Shown here: piece after piece, positions 10,053-20,084 of the stretch
Layout: the number at the start of each line of letters is the position of its first letter
How positions within the stretch are numbered: the first letter of the stretch is position 1
Assembly (NCBI GenBank): GCA_016508695.1
Contig: VNKQ01000005.1
Coordinates: 682,001-746,000 of the forward strand
Reading direction: 5' to 3'
Length of the DNA stretch: 64,000 nt
DNA from: Hyphodiscus hymeniophilus
Lineage: Eukaryota; Ascomycota; Leotiomycetes; Helotiales; Hyphodiscaceae
Program-made: the position numbers and the translations under genes
The notes under the pieces: model-generated
What the model was told of the DNA's origin: nothing
The model's input: only the letters and a program-made list of their open reading frames with translations
The model's database searches: none

Positions 10053-10823
10053 ATGCTTCCCACGCCTTCGACATCTCATGTAGCATTCGACAGAATCTAC
10101 GAACCGGCGGAAGACTCCTTCTTGTTACTCGATACATTGTCATCTCCTCCAGAGAAGGCCTTTCTACATGAGCGCTTCAATCCACCAAACACTACCGATG
10201 GAAACAGTTCACCATCTCCATTGGTCGTCGAGATCGGGACAGGTTCGGGAGTCGTTCTATCGTTCGTCCATGCACACGCCGAAATCATCTTTGGAAGGGA
10301 GGATATCCTCACTGCGGGGGTGGATGTGAATCGGTACGCCTGCGAGGCTACGAGTCAAACCATCATCATTGCGGAGCAGGAACAGAAGCGCGAGGGAAAG
10401 TCACATGGTCTCTACTTGGGGAATATAGTTGGGGATCTCACGAGCCCGTTGAGAGAAGGCATGGTCGATGTGCTGATCTTCAATCCGCCATATGTGCCTA
10501 CTCCGGATCTGCCTGCGCTGCCCCAGGGAGAGGTGAAGGAAGGGCTGCCCAGTTTCGAGGACGATTCGAAATTTTTGGAGCTGTCGTATGCGGGGGGCGC
10601 AGATGGGATGGAGACTACGAGTCGTTTGCTTGACGCGCTTCCGGCGATATTGAGTGAGAGAGGTTGTGCGTATCTGTTGCTTTGCGCACAGAATAGACCG
10701 GAGCTTGTGAAGGACAAGATGAGGGGTTTGGGAGGGCAATGGAAGGCAGAGACTGTGGGGAGTAGTGGGAAGAAAGGGGGATGGGAGAAGCTGCAGATTA
10801 TTAGGATATGGCGTGAACCATGA
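10053..10823 (+). CDS. MTQ2: eRF1 glutamine methyltransferase catalytic subunit Mtq2
   Basis: A single-exon, 256-residue class I methyltransferase of the HemK2/N6AMT1 family. The N-terminal FDRIYEPAEDSFLLLD is typical for the family, VVEIGTGSGV is the SAM-binding motif I, and FNPPYVPTPD carries the NPPY catalytic motif that holds the target glutamine amide. The enzyme methylates the GGQ glutamine of release factor eRF1 with partner Trm112, in the cytosol. The frame is open back to 9990, but the ATG at 10053 (MLPTPSTSHVAFDRIYEP) gives the usual N-terminus, so I chose it. Confidence 0.92.
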   Translation: MLPTPSTSHVAFDRIYEPAEDSFLLLDTLSSPPEKAFLHERFNPPNTTDGNSSPSPLVVEIGTGSGVVLSFVHAHAEIIFGREDILTAGVDVNRYACEATSQTIIIAEQEQKREGKSHGLYLGNIVGDLTSPLREGMVDVLIFNPPYVPTPDLPALPQGEVKEGLPSFEDDSKFLELSYAGGADGMETTSRLLDALPAILSERGCAYLLLCAQNRPELVKDKMRGLGGQWKAETVGSSGKKGGWEKLQIIRIWREP

Positions 10824-11054
10824 CCTCCTGGAGCATGCTCAATAAAAAGGATATACCCTGAAGACAATCGAAAGATCTTTGATGCGCGTGAAATGTCGAT
10901 TTGCCTGATTTTATCCACAAACGCCAATATCCCCAGCCGTGCACAGCTTTTCTCCTCCAAGCCACATATCCAGCACCGTGTCTTCGGCTTTGTATAATAT
11001 CTCATACCCCCAGCGGTTCCTCGACAATATCAGAAAACCATGCAATAAGATCCC

Positions 11055-11598
11055 TTAGAAACCTCTTCCACCACCGCGTCCCCGTCCACCACCTCTTCCG
11101 CCACCACGTCCTCCTCTAGGTCCTCCACGCCCCCCTCTACCGCCTCGAACAGGACCGCCTCTATCTGCGACCTCCTTCCGCGCCTTGTTCTTAGGTTTGG
11201 GAGCATCATCAATCAAGAGCGTGTCCAAGGGGAGCGAGTCGGGCAGGATGTAATACCGAATGGTCGAGCCACGGAGGTTGATGGTATCAAGGGAGATGGG
11301 GTCGCGGCCGCGTTGTGTCATCTTGACTGTGCGGAGAGCGGTATTCATCTGGGGGAAACGGAAGTTATGGTGCCATGGATGATTGTGCCTGTAAACGTTA
11401 GCTCAGAGCAGAAAGGCCGGGCGTGAAAGGACTGACCATTCTTCAGTTCAATTGTCACCGTCTCGTTCGCGCATTTCATTAGGAACCTACCAGGCGAAGT
11501 GTCAGTCAGGAGCTTCGTGGAGGAGGCTTGAGGTAGAGAGCTCAGCTTGTGCCATATTGAGGCTGGCTGGAGGGAAGAGCTTACCTGACGAGCTTCAT
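11055..11598 (-). CDS. SMD1: Small nuclear ribonucleoprotein SmD1, frame broken by one base
   Basis: Exons 11585-11598, 11437-11486 and 11055-11388 encode SmD1, a core ring protein of spliceosomal U snRNPs. The MKLVR start, FLMKCANETVTIELKNG, Sm2 region (RGSTIRYYILPDSLPLDTLL) and C-terminal RGG-rich tail are all present. In exon 3 the Sm1 part (IIHGTITSVSP) and the following MNTALRTVKM are in different frames; one extra base in the five-base run at 11351-11355 (GGGGG on plus) restores a Gln codon and continuity. Lengths 14+50+334 plus one make 399, or 133 codons. Because SmD1 is essential in fungi, the break is best read as a sequence error. Confidence 0.9.
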
Positions 11599-12003
11599 TA
11601 TGACGGTTTGTAAGATGCTGATTGAGAGAAGGCGGCCTCAAATATACGCGGACTATGGGATGTGGTGGGCGCAGTTCTGTCGGCACCACAAACGTCTAAA
11701 GCTCCTCGTCGCAAATATTTTGAGGCTTGTTTTGGACATCACGTGATCATCATACTGTTTAAAATAAGGTATTGGGCTTCATATATGGATCCGAGAATTG
11801 CATCGAGGATGGAAAATTATATGTTTATCTGTGCATACAAAAGGTGGAGGTCCATGTCGAATATTGATCAGAAATATTCCGTACTTCGACCAATTTTCTC
11901 GTAGATCTGGCGATCAAGCTATCCCTCTATTTAATCATAATAACTCATGACGCCTAAGTCCTCGCAACAGCCCCCTGGGTATAAATAAAACAGCTCTTCC
12001 TCC
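11599..12003. other. Intergenic, SmD1 promoter region
   Basis: 405 bases between the SmD1 start and the 3' end of the Pkr1 gene. The region is fairly AT-rich. No distinct element is visible. Confidence 0.4.
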
Positions 12004-12447
12004 TCACTTGTCCTTCTCATTCTCAGAAACCCTCTCCCACTCATCTTCCGTACTGGCCTCCGCCTCACTCCTACTTCCCTCCCCACCCCTATCCCTCAAC
12101 TCGCCCGCCGGCTCCAGGACTTCGATCTCCCTACTCCCCTTCTCGGCCGTATCGATAACCGTCTCGGCCTCCGTTCCACTATCCTCAGCCATCTCCTCTG
12201 TGCGCCGCTTCTTCTCTTCCTCCAGCGCCTGAGCTATCTTCAACTCCGACACAAACCAGTTGATCGCCCACCATAGTCCGGCGGAGAGGAAGGAGAGGAT
12301 CAGAAAGTGGATGCTGTAGGTTGCGATGAGGAGGAGGAGGAGTACCAGTTGCAGGCAGGCGAAGGAGACGTTTGTTGCGACAAGGAGGCTGGAGGTGGGG
12401 CCGGGGGTGAAGATGGATTGGAAGAGGTCAGTGATGAAGGCTGACAT
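12004..12447 (-). CDS. PKR1: V-ATPase assembly factor Pkr1
   Basis: A single-exon gene of 147 residues. The first half holds two closely spaced hydrophobic segments (about residues 20-43 and 46-68) preceded by the family signature LFQSIFTPGPTSSLLVATN, and followed by WWAINWFVSELK. This is the Pkr1 family, an ER membrane factor that acts with other assembly proteins on the V0 sector of the vacuolar ATPase. The C-terminal half is acidic and low-complexity, as in other filamentous fungal homologues. Confidence 0.9.
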   Translation of the reverse strand: MSAFITDLFQSIFTPGPTSSLLVATNVSFACLQLVLLLLLIATYSIHFLILSFLSAGLWWAINWFVSELKIAQALEEEKKRRTEEMAEDSGTEAETVIDTAEKGSREIEVLEPAGELRDRGGEGSRSEAEASTEDEWERVSENEKDK

Positions 12448-15400
12448 GTTTGCAGTGTTCTGATTTTATTCTTGTGTTTTGGCGCAAAGTTTGAGGGATC
12501 GAGTGAGGTTTGGACAGCTGGTAAACATCAGTGGGGCATCTTGAAAGATAGGTATGGATGGGATATCATACTTGTATTTGGGTGAGAAATACTGGCGCCT
12601 ACACTTCTGTGCGAAGATAACAGATTGATCTATTGTCAAAGCCAACCCGAATTGCACATGGAGGACACAGTTCACGTTCGTGGAGAGAAATGTTGTTGGT
12701 GATTAATCCTCATGTCCTCTGACGCGGGTGGTGCCTATTTCGGAACAAAGGCCTTGACGTGTCTAGGCCCACGTGCCTTGGTCAACAGCATCAACAACGT
12801 GATCATTTTCTATTATTCCGGAGCACAGTTGATAGGAGGCTGTGGCTCCGGGGATTGTCCTTTCTTATATATTATCAACCCGATTTTCAAGTGCTTTTGG
12901 AGAACTCCATGTCAATCGTGCAGATGAGCTCGCTGAAGTAGTGTACCTTCCGGACCCAAGGAAGTCTTTGGTCTAGCGTCCCATGGATGCTATTAACAAA
13001 TTTGAGATCCGCTTCCTTCTATGGAAAAGCACTTGTTCGTAAGGCCTCCACAATACCCAAGTAGGCTTTGAAGGCAGAAATTCTCCGCAAGCCGCGTGTA
13101 GCCCTACAGAATGCTCGGTAGTTTGAATACCCACCTCGAAGTCATATGATATCTTTTCATAATATTCATCTGTTTAGTCAAGTGGTTGAGACAAGCTACA
13201 AGAGCTGCGTACCAAGTGAAATTCCTTTCTTCTCTTCATGTATCCGGGTTCAATAGTCCTTGGTGGTCCAGGAAAGCTCACAGTGACGAAAGGGGGCCGA
13301 TACTTTAGCACTTGTCTCTAGACTTGTATTGGTCGTATAAATATTGGACATAGAAGGCAGCTGTACGAACACACTACCTGTTAGCAACCCGATATAGACC
13401 AAACGGATTCGTGTCTATCAGAAGGTTTCCGGTCACCAGTGGGTGGGAGCATCTACGCCGTTCTTCCTACGCCCCATAGGATGGATGCCTTGCAAACTAT
13501 GGAGCTTCATGACCATTGTTCTGAACTTCCATCTTCTCACAAGATTCGATAGTATTACCACCTTAAACATTATTTTCCAACACGGTACTCAGGCCAGACT
13601 TCAAAAAGCAGTCTCTGTTGATAATTTGACTTGACATATTTCTCACACTTCATCTGTCGCCATTGTATTTGGTACCCTCCGAGTACGGGTGTCTTTCTCG
13701 GTAGCCTTATATCTTTTGAAGTACCCTGGCCTACTCAAATATACCTATAGTTGAAGAGAACGATAATGGAGTTCGTTCTCCGGATGCATGCAAAGATTCC
13801 GACGCGAAACGTTGGCAGTCTTCTGATACCATGGATCAACAGTCATCAAAGTCTTGCTAACCCTCTCACCGCTTCCAGCGCCGATCTTTGGGGGCACAAC
13901 CATTCAAACATGTCTTTTTCTCTTCAGCTGAGCTCGTGATTCTTGACCTGGAGCTATGTTGGTTGGGTTCGACTTTGGCAGCGTGGCAGCGCCGAAGTGC
14001 GGGTCCTCCTGATGATATGTTATATGTTTCTTTTGACCTCTCATCCTGCTCACACCCACACTCCCACAGGCCCAAACACCAGTCACAGGAGTTTGACCGG
14101 GTACATGTATGCCGACTAAAGAGAAGATCGTTTCGAGTCGAGGGTTTCTGACCAGTCCCAACTCTCAAGTGCCGGTTCAAACGCCAAGCGTTACTCTCTC
14201 TCACGTACTTGTAGATCTTACGATCTTGTGTAATCTGCTGTGGATTACTGGTAGAGCGAGCGGGAATCGGACAGTGTATGAATGAGCGTGGTGTAGTTGG
14301 TTCTTTTCCATATCAGGATTCCCATTGCGTAAGATTCCCAACTTGTTAGGCAGTCAGCCGCCTGTGGAAGGAAGAGCGCGCCTCCCACGAGGGGCGCACA
14401 ACTTCCGTCATGTTTTCCGCCCAGGCATGACGTCCCGCTACTCGTCTAGATTGGGAAGAGCTCTGACTCCGCTCTTACAACTTACAAGGGGTTCACAATC
14501 CTTACCCGCCAAGCTACCTACAGTACCTACCACTGGTGTACACCTTCGATTTGTTTACGGAGGTAGACCCCTATCTGACAGCCAACAACTAGGTAAAAGG
14601 TAAGCAAATTCAGGGAGACGAAAGCCTACGATGCATCCATACGGTGCGCAGTGCATCGCGGGTGTACACTCCTTTCCAAGGTAGCGGGTACTGCGGCAGT
14701 AACGTGTGATAGCAATGCAGACAGTGCAGACCTGCAGACACTGCAGAGAAGAAGGAGTCTTTCGCTGCAGCGAAGGGGGGAAAGCCGGAACTCTTCGAAC
14801 TTCGAAAGGGCCGCCTTGGTGCATCCCAGGGTGATCGGAATACATACTAATTAGTAAACGTGCAAATCACGACCAGTAAAGCCGAGTGCTTTCCCGACTG
14901 TGAGGCAAAGAAGAAAGGATGCAGGCTGATCGTTGGAAACTGACTTCCTAGCCCAGCAGACGGGGCTGGGGGCCAGCAACGGGAAAGGCGCCTGTAGATC
15001 GGGGCGCGATGAGATCACTGACTGGGTCCCCACGGTCCCACCCACCACCAGCACGACTCCTCCCACTCCACTCGCTCGGTGATTCTGCCGGAGATCTGTA
15101 TCAAATCTCTTCAAAATCTTCACAATCCTCAATAACAGGAGGGTTGGGGAGTGGCTGGACGAAGATAGGAGATCACAGAACACGACAATACGACAATACG
15201 ACAATACCCACGAAGATCCGTCAGGAACCAGAGGAGGATTCAATTCAATCCTTACGACTACAGGAGTATCTGAGAAGTCTTGGAGGTCAAATTGTAGACT
15301 TACCTTACTGGCTCAGGTGGCTGACTTGCAAGAAATGACGTGAACGGAGGAGTGCTCCTCGCATGCCTGAGTACGGAGGTAACAGTAAATATAGAAGTTC

Positions 15401-15997
15401 TACAATCCTCCTCGCGTGGGCAATGAATGGGCGGGCATCTTTCCCCCCAGAAACCAAGCATCAACCATTCCATTCCAATCACCAGCCTCACGAGACGAGT
15501 CACGATACCATTTATTCACTGGGTGATGTGATGTTGTAACCCCTCCAGCTACGAGTAAACCCCCCCGGTCGCACGCCCCCAGATCATACAAGTAGATCGT
15601 TATAAGACGAAACAACGAAAGAACGAAAAGACGCAAGGTAGCCGACCGCCACTTCATCGCATCATATTTTCTTATTTGCCTCACCATTCACTCTCTGTTG
15701 ATGCTTGAGCGTTGAGAGCCGGGGACATATTTCATCGGTGGAGCATGAGAGAGAGAGAGAAAAGGGTGATCATCGGCCCCCCCCCCATGCTTGCGCATTG
15801 TATGCTAGCTCCTCCACTACACACGCTCAGGGTCCCACCCCAAAACACCCAACTCTGCCCTGTTCAAGTCCACCTTCACTTTGCACGCCGTTCGCCTTTC
15901 GCCTTTCGCCTTTCGAGTCTTCACATTGCTCAACTTCGATGAACCTACGCTCCTGTACCTAGCTCATCGGAGCCTCGTCCAAGAACAAGTTCTATCT
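12448..15997. other. Gene-poor stretch, no supported gene
   Basis: 3.55 kb with only short, overlapping, mutually shadowing ORFs on both strands and no recognisable domain. Small features seen are three tandem copies of ACGACAAT at 15182-15205, a GA-rich tract near 15745, a run of ten C at 15777-15786 and tandem TTTCGCC units at 15891-15915; the last three lie in the probable 5' leader of the coiled-coil gene. A noncoding transcript or orphan genes cannot be excluded. Confidence 0.4.
15891..15915 (+). repeat. TTTCGCC tandem repeat in leader
   Basis: Three and a half tandem copies of a 7-base unit (TTTCGCC) about 85 bases before the chosen ATG of the SCOC-like gene. It lies within a pyrimidine-rich leader. 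Confidence 0.7.
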
Positions 15998-16581
15998 ATG
16001 AACACCGACAAGCATCACGGTGTTGACGAAGAAAGCTGCAGCATGTCTCAATCCACACTCCCATCTATCCACCACCACGACGAACGCTCAAACTCCATCA
16101 CAACCACCTCCTCTTCTTCCTCCTCCTCCATCAACGGTGACTCTTCAAGCAGCGTCGATAAGACCGGTCTGTCGAGACCTAAGATGCAGTCGAGGAAAAG
16201 CAGCGGCACGATTATAGTACCACGAGAACACCCTCGAGTCGAATTACAAGAAGGCGATGAGGTGTTCGATGAAGATGACGCGAGAGCTATGAGTCCGAGG
16301 AGGAGCAGTCAGGACCTGGAGAAGATGAGCCAGGATGCGAGGGCACAGCTCAACGAGTACGACCTAACCCCCCCTTGACATCATCTGCTTCGATACTAAC
16401 GAGTGACAGACACGCCAAAGTCCTCCAGAAATCCCTCCTCGATATCTTCAACCGCATTGAGGCCGTGAAGGAAGAACATGATAAGCTGGACAATAACAAC
16501 AAGTTCCTGCAGAAGTACATCGGGGACCTGATGTCGACGTCAAAGATCACGTCGACGGGTTCGAGTAGTAAGAGGAAATAA
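15998..16581 (+). CDS. SCOC-like short coiled-coil protein
   Basis: Exons 15998-16356 and 16410-16581 join to a 176-residue protein. The 53-base intron has a GTACGA donor, a consensus TACTAACG branch point and a GACAG acceptor. The C-terminal 60 residues (HAKVLQKSLLDIFNRIEAV and on) form the conserved coiled coil of the SCOC/UNC-69 (DUF2205) family, whose members bind Arl-type GTPases at the Golgi; yeast Slo1 is a relative. The N-terminal ~115 residues are Ser/Thr-rich and disordered. The frame is open upstream to an ATG at 15881, but the ATG at 15998 avoids a hydrophobic leader with no family match. A Met at 16043 is another option. Confidence 0.8.
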
Positions 16582-17679
16582 ATGGTGGCGAGCCCTGGTC
16601 GTCAAGAGAAAGAAGCCTGGAGAACTGACTGGGTAGCGCTGCCCTGGAGGATGGCATTGCAGAGGCGTAATATTTGACATTTTTTGGGGGAACGGGCACA
16701 GGTATCATGGACTCGGTTTGGGGCATAGAGCGTTGGCGTATAATTTTCCAGTCAATACCTGTTCATGCTACATCCATTTCTAAGACAGAAAAAGCTAGAT
16801 TGGATAACGGACCATGAGGTACCGCTTACGTCGACGAAGACGTTGTATTATTACTGGCTATGTTATGCTAGTGGGCAATGATCAATTTCAAATAGATTTG
16901 AGCTGCTTAGATTCAACGCACGACGGTGATCTCGTGCATTGTCTTACCGGGAATCGTAGTCGACGTCCAACAACTCGAACCTCGAGAACTCGAAAGGCTG
17001 GCTGAAAGAAAGTAGTGTGTTCTGCCCTCATCGTCTTAACCTTGCCTCACAGGCTTGTGTCTTCTCATCGATCCTGAACTGTCGGTTCTCGTCCAACGAT
17101 GTTGAGTGTCTTGATAAACTTTCTATGTAAAGTGCCCTCGACGTGGATCCTGGAACCTTCGGATTGTGCTTTGGCATTGTCAGTCGTGAGAAAATCAATA
17201 CTCCCTTGGACCCCCTTTTTATACCATCCCGAAGATATTCCTCTCCTGTCGTGATCGGTGATTGACATGTCAGGTTAAAAGCTTTTAGGTGGGGATGCGT
17301 CTTGCTAAGGATATTATCATGATGGTCTTTGACTCATCTATTCTCTTTGCACAGACGAGTTCTTGACTCCTTGTGTTACTGTGGGTGCTTCGATGAGTAC
17401 AGGTGGAAGGGAAACATGTTGAGTTGTGAAGTCGCTTCGCTCTCAATTCCATCTATCTCATCATGGTGCATCCAGCTCGAATGATTGGGATCTGGTAGAT
17501 AGAGACTTGGAAAGTTTTTGTTTTTGCTTCATATCTCCTCCGAACAAATTTCTCACGCTCTTCGAAAGGATTGAGATGGGCGTACTTTCCTTACGTAGAA
17601 GGTAGTACCTTCTAATATTGGCAGTTGCCCTCTAGTGATATCCTCCCCGTCTTGAACTCAAATTTCTCAGGTCTGTTCA
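16582..17679. other. Intergenic, nothing supported
   Basis: 1.1 kb between two plus-strand genes. Only short ORFs without coding character. No repeat or RNA gene seen. Confidence 0.45.
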
Positions 17680-18828
17680 ATGATGCCATCAACAATCATA
17701 CACACTGTCCTCACCGCTAGAATGCGATACCAGAACTGGGACGTACTTGTCTTCCCAGACGAGAGTAAGGTCCCTATACAAGAGTTCAAGACAAGCTGCC
17801 ATGTCATTGACGACCCCGGTAAGACCTCTCCTCGTATCACAGACTCTGCATCCGCACTCACCCAAGACTGACTGAGAGATCCAGATTTCCGCATTCAACA
17901 ACCACTTCCAGTCGTAACATCCTTCATCCCGAGCCTTTCTGCGGGTGCAGTGTTTCGTATCTCTATCCACAGCTGGCACGAACCTGAACTGAGCGATCCA
18001 TTGAAGAAGAGCAATATGTTCCAGGCCCGTCTCTATGTAGATGGCCGAATCACTGGGCACGTGTAGAGAGAATTCGGGCTGGGATTTTGGCTGATGGTTT
18101 TCTAGTGTGGGGTCTTTCGATCAAGATGGGCCTTGGCCATTTATCATCGAACACAATATTGGTAAGTTATCCCAATCGTCCAAAACTTTTTGACTCTTTC
18201 GGACCATGATTGTTTAATCAAGACCTGAAAATCATACCCTCAACGAACCGAGATCCAAACATTCAAATGGGCAAGTGTACTAACCTTGAAAGAACCACCC
18301 AAAATGTCCTCGTCTGAGAAGTTGCACTTTCCGACCTTCCATCACGAACTCCTATCACAAAGCTACTGGAATGCCGGAGATGACCTTGGTAGGATGAAAG
18401 TGGTCATATCTGAGGGTAGAAGTGGTCAGGATATAGGATGTAAGTCCCAATCATCTAAAAGGAAGTGAGCAATTGCACTAACCCTGAACAGTTGAAGTGA
18501 TGAAAAATATCGTGTCCTTCTCCTTCCAACATGCTCCCCTTGGTACGTGTTTCAATTGCTTTGTGATTCGAGTGATTGCTCACCTGCGAACACCAAATTT
18601 CTCAATCGCTGACTCTCGTTTGAACGATTAGAATTGCTCGAAGCTTCAGCTATTGCTTGGCCGAATCCTGCCATGTTTCGCCGACCACAACCTGCAGTCT
18701 CTACTGGCCCCATTGAGGGTCGCGGTGGACACTTCCGGCATCACGGCTCGATGGATCATCAGAATGTTGTGGCTAAAGAGTACGACCCCTTCACCGAACC
18801 CAGTCGTTGGAAAGAAGAGAGCGCATAA
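17680..18828 (+). CDS. Unrecognised fungal protein, six exons
   Basis: I assembled six exons (17680-17818, 17885-18062, 18106-18161, 18293-18439, 18492-18542, 18632-18828) that join in phase to exactly 256 codons, a 255-residue protein. All five introns have GT...AG ends. Segments such as SFIPSLSAGAVFRISIHSW, FQARLYVDGRI and DQDGPWPFIIEHNI read like a compact beta-rich N-terminal domain; the C-terminal ~70 residues are polar and Pro/His-rich. The layout resembles fungal proteins with an N-terminal beta-sandwich of unknown function, but I cannot name the family. No signal peptide or membrane segment. The exact start (17680, 17683 or a later Met) and a 5' non-coding exon are uncertain. Confidence 0.65.
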
Positions 18829-19085
18829 GAGCCAGTGGGAGCGAGCAGGCGAGGCATGGAATTTTTGGAGCAGCCTGAGTTGTTTTGAACCATTGGGCAG
18901 CAGCATTGAATTAGAGCAACCACTGGTCATCTTCGGTGTTTAATTCACATCTGATCCCAAGTGACAAAACTCATCAAAGTTCCTATTTCGACCTGCTATG
19001 TACAGTTTGCTGTTCTACCACCCTACTCATCCCCAGGAGCTCTAGCCTATGATCTGTCAGTACCATGCACTCAGTTAGGGTCTTC

Positions 19086-19706
19086 CTATATATCACTTAC
19101 CCTTACTGCAGCAGAACCTCCTAACTCACGTTCAAGCCCTCCTTCGAATTCTCTTGGTGCTGACGGTTTATCGGAATATGTCATTGATACAACCCCACAC
19201 AATCCAAGAACTACTGCAATGAAACATCCGATCTGGAAGAGTCCCTTTCTTGGCGTCGTGTGTGTGTATTCTTCTGGGGAGAACATTCCCAGAATGTCAT
19301 TGTCCTCGTGAACAGGCTCTCCGTAATTTCGTCGCTCTTGCTTGTCCCACCAATCGCCGTATGGATCTCGGAATTGACGCTTGACTCGAGGTGGATTAAT
19401 GTAGCCTCCATTCTGAACAGTGTATTAGTCAATTGCTCAACGAGAACGAGTCTCTCTCTCTTACCATGCCAGGATCCTCGGCCTCTGTCTGCATGCTACC
19501 GTGTCAGTCATCGTCCTCTATCAACCTGTGCAGATCCACGAAAAGTACCAACTAACCAGCTTCGGATATGCGTCACCCTCTGGTTCAGCTTCCGCATGAG
19601 CCCGTAGGCAGCGTTGTTGTGAGAATGCCACTGCTGGTACTTGTTGTCGAACAATCGGAAACGCAGCTCGCAGCGGGCGCGCAGTGGCAATGCGCCTGGA
19701 GAGCAT
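19086..19706 (-). CDS. NDUFB11: NADH:ubiquinone oxidoreductase ESSS subunit (NDUFB11)
   Basis: Three exons (19557-19706, 19465-19488, 19086-19412) join to 166 residues. The middle exon is only 24 bases. An Arg-rich mitochondrial presequence (MLSRRIATARPLRAAFP) leads to the conserved matrix-side part with DPYGDWWDKQERRNYGEP and DVLG-like DILGMFSPEEYT, then one membrane segment (about GLFQIGCFIAVVLGLCGVV). This is an accessory subunit of the membrane arm of complex I. The ATG at 19706 directly follows an AG, so a 5' leader intron is possible. It is divergent from SWR1. Confidence 0.88.
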
Positions 19707-20084
19707 CTGCGAATACAATTAGCAGCCTCTAAGGCATCTCCTCCTCATCCTCTGTCGTCGTACCTTGACTGTAATTTCCACGATGACTTGGTTTATCAAT
19801 GGTCGTAAGGTCGTCTACAATCGAGGTCGAGCTCTCGGTTGCGTTTAGCGTGGATCGCCCTTGCCACTTTAAACAAACGTTCCTCTCGGAAGGAACGCTC
19901 AAATTTGTTGATGATACCGAAAATCAGACAACACCAACATCAACATCCGCAACCGACGCTTGGACATGCGCAAATTTCATGTCAGAAATCCTTGAGCGAA
20001 TGCGCAACTTCCGAAGTTGGAACGAACCCCTCAGATGCAATATTCATCAAGAATACGGTAGTGCCTGGCCTGGCTCTCAAAGTC
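19707..20084. promoter_or_regulatory. Divergent promoter region, NDUFB11 and SWR1
   Basis: 378 bases between two divergent start codons. The region contains chance ORFs open into the SWR1 first exon. No obvious core element. Confidence 0.4.

Noticed and set aside
13866..14204. Three overlapping open frames
   Set aside because: All three frames are similarly open, as expected of noncoding sequence without stops by chance; none has family-like features.
18241..18292. Possible 22-base GC-AG intron in the unknown six-exon gene
   Set aside because: Too short to splice; a single 131-base intron (18162-18292) keeps the frame and uses the TACTAAC branch point.
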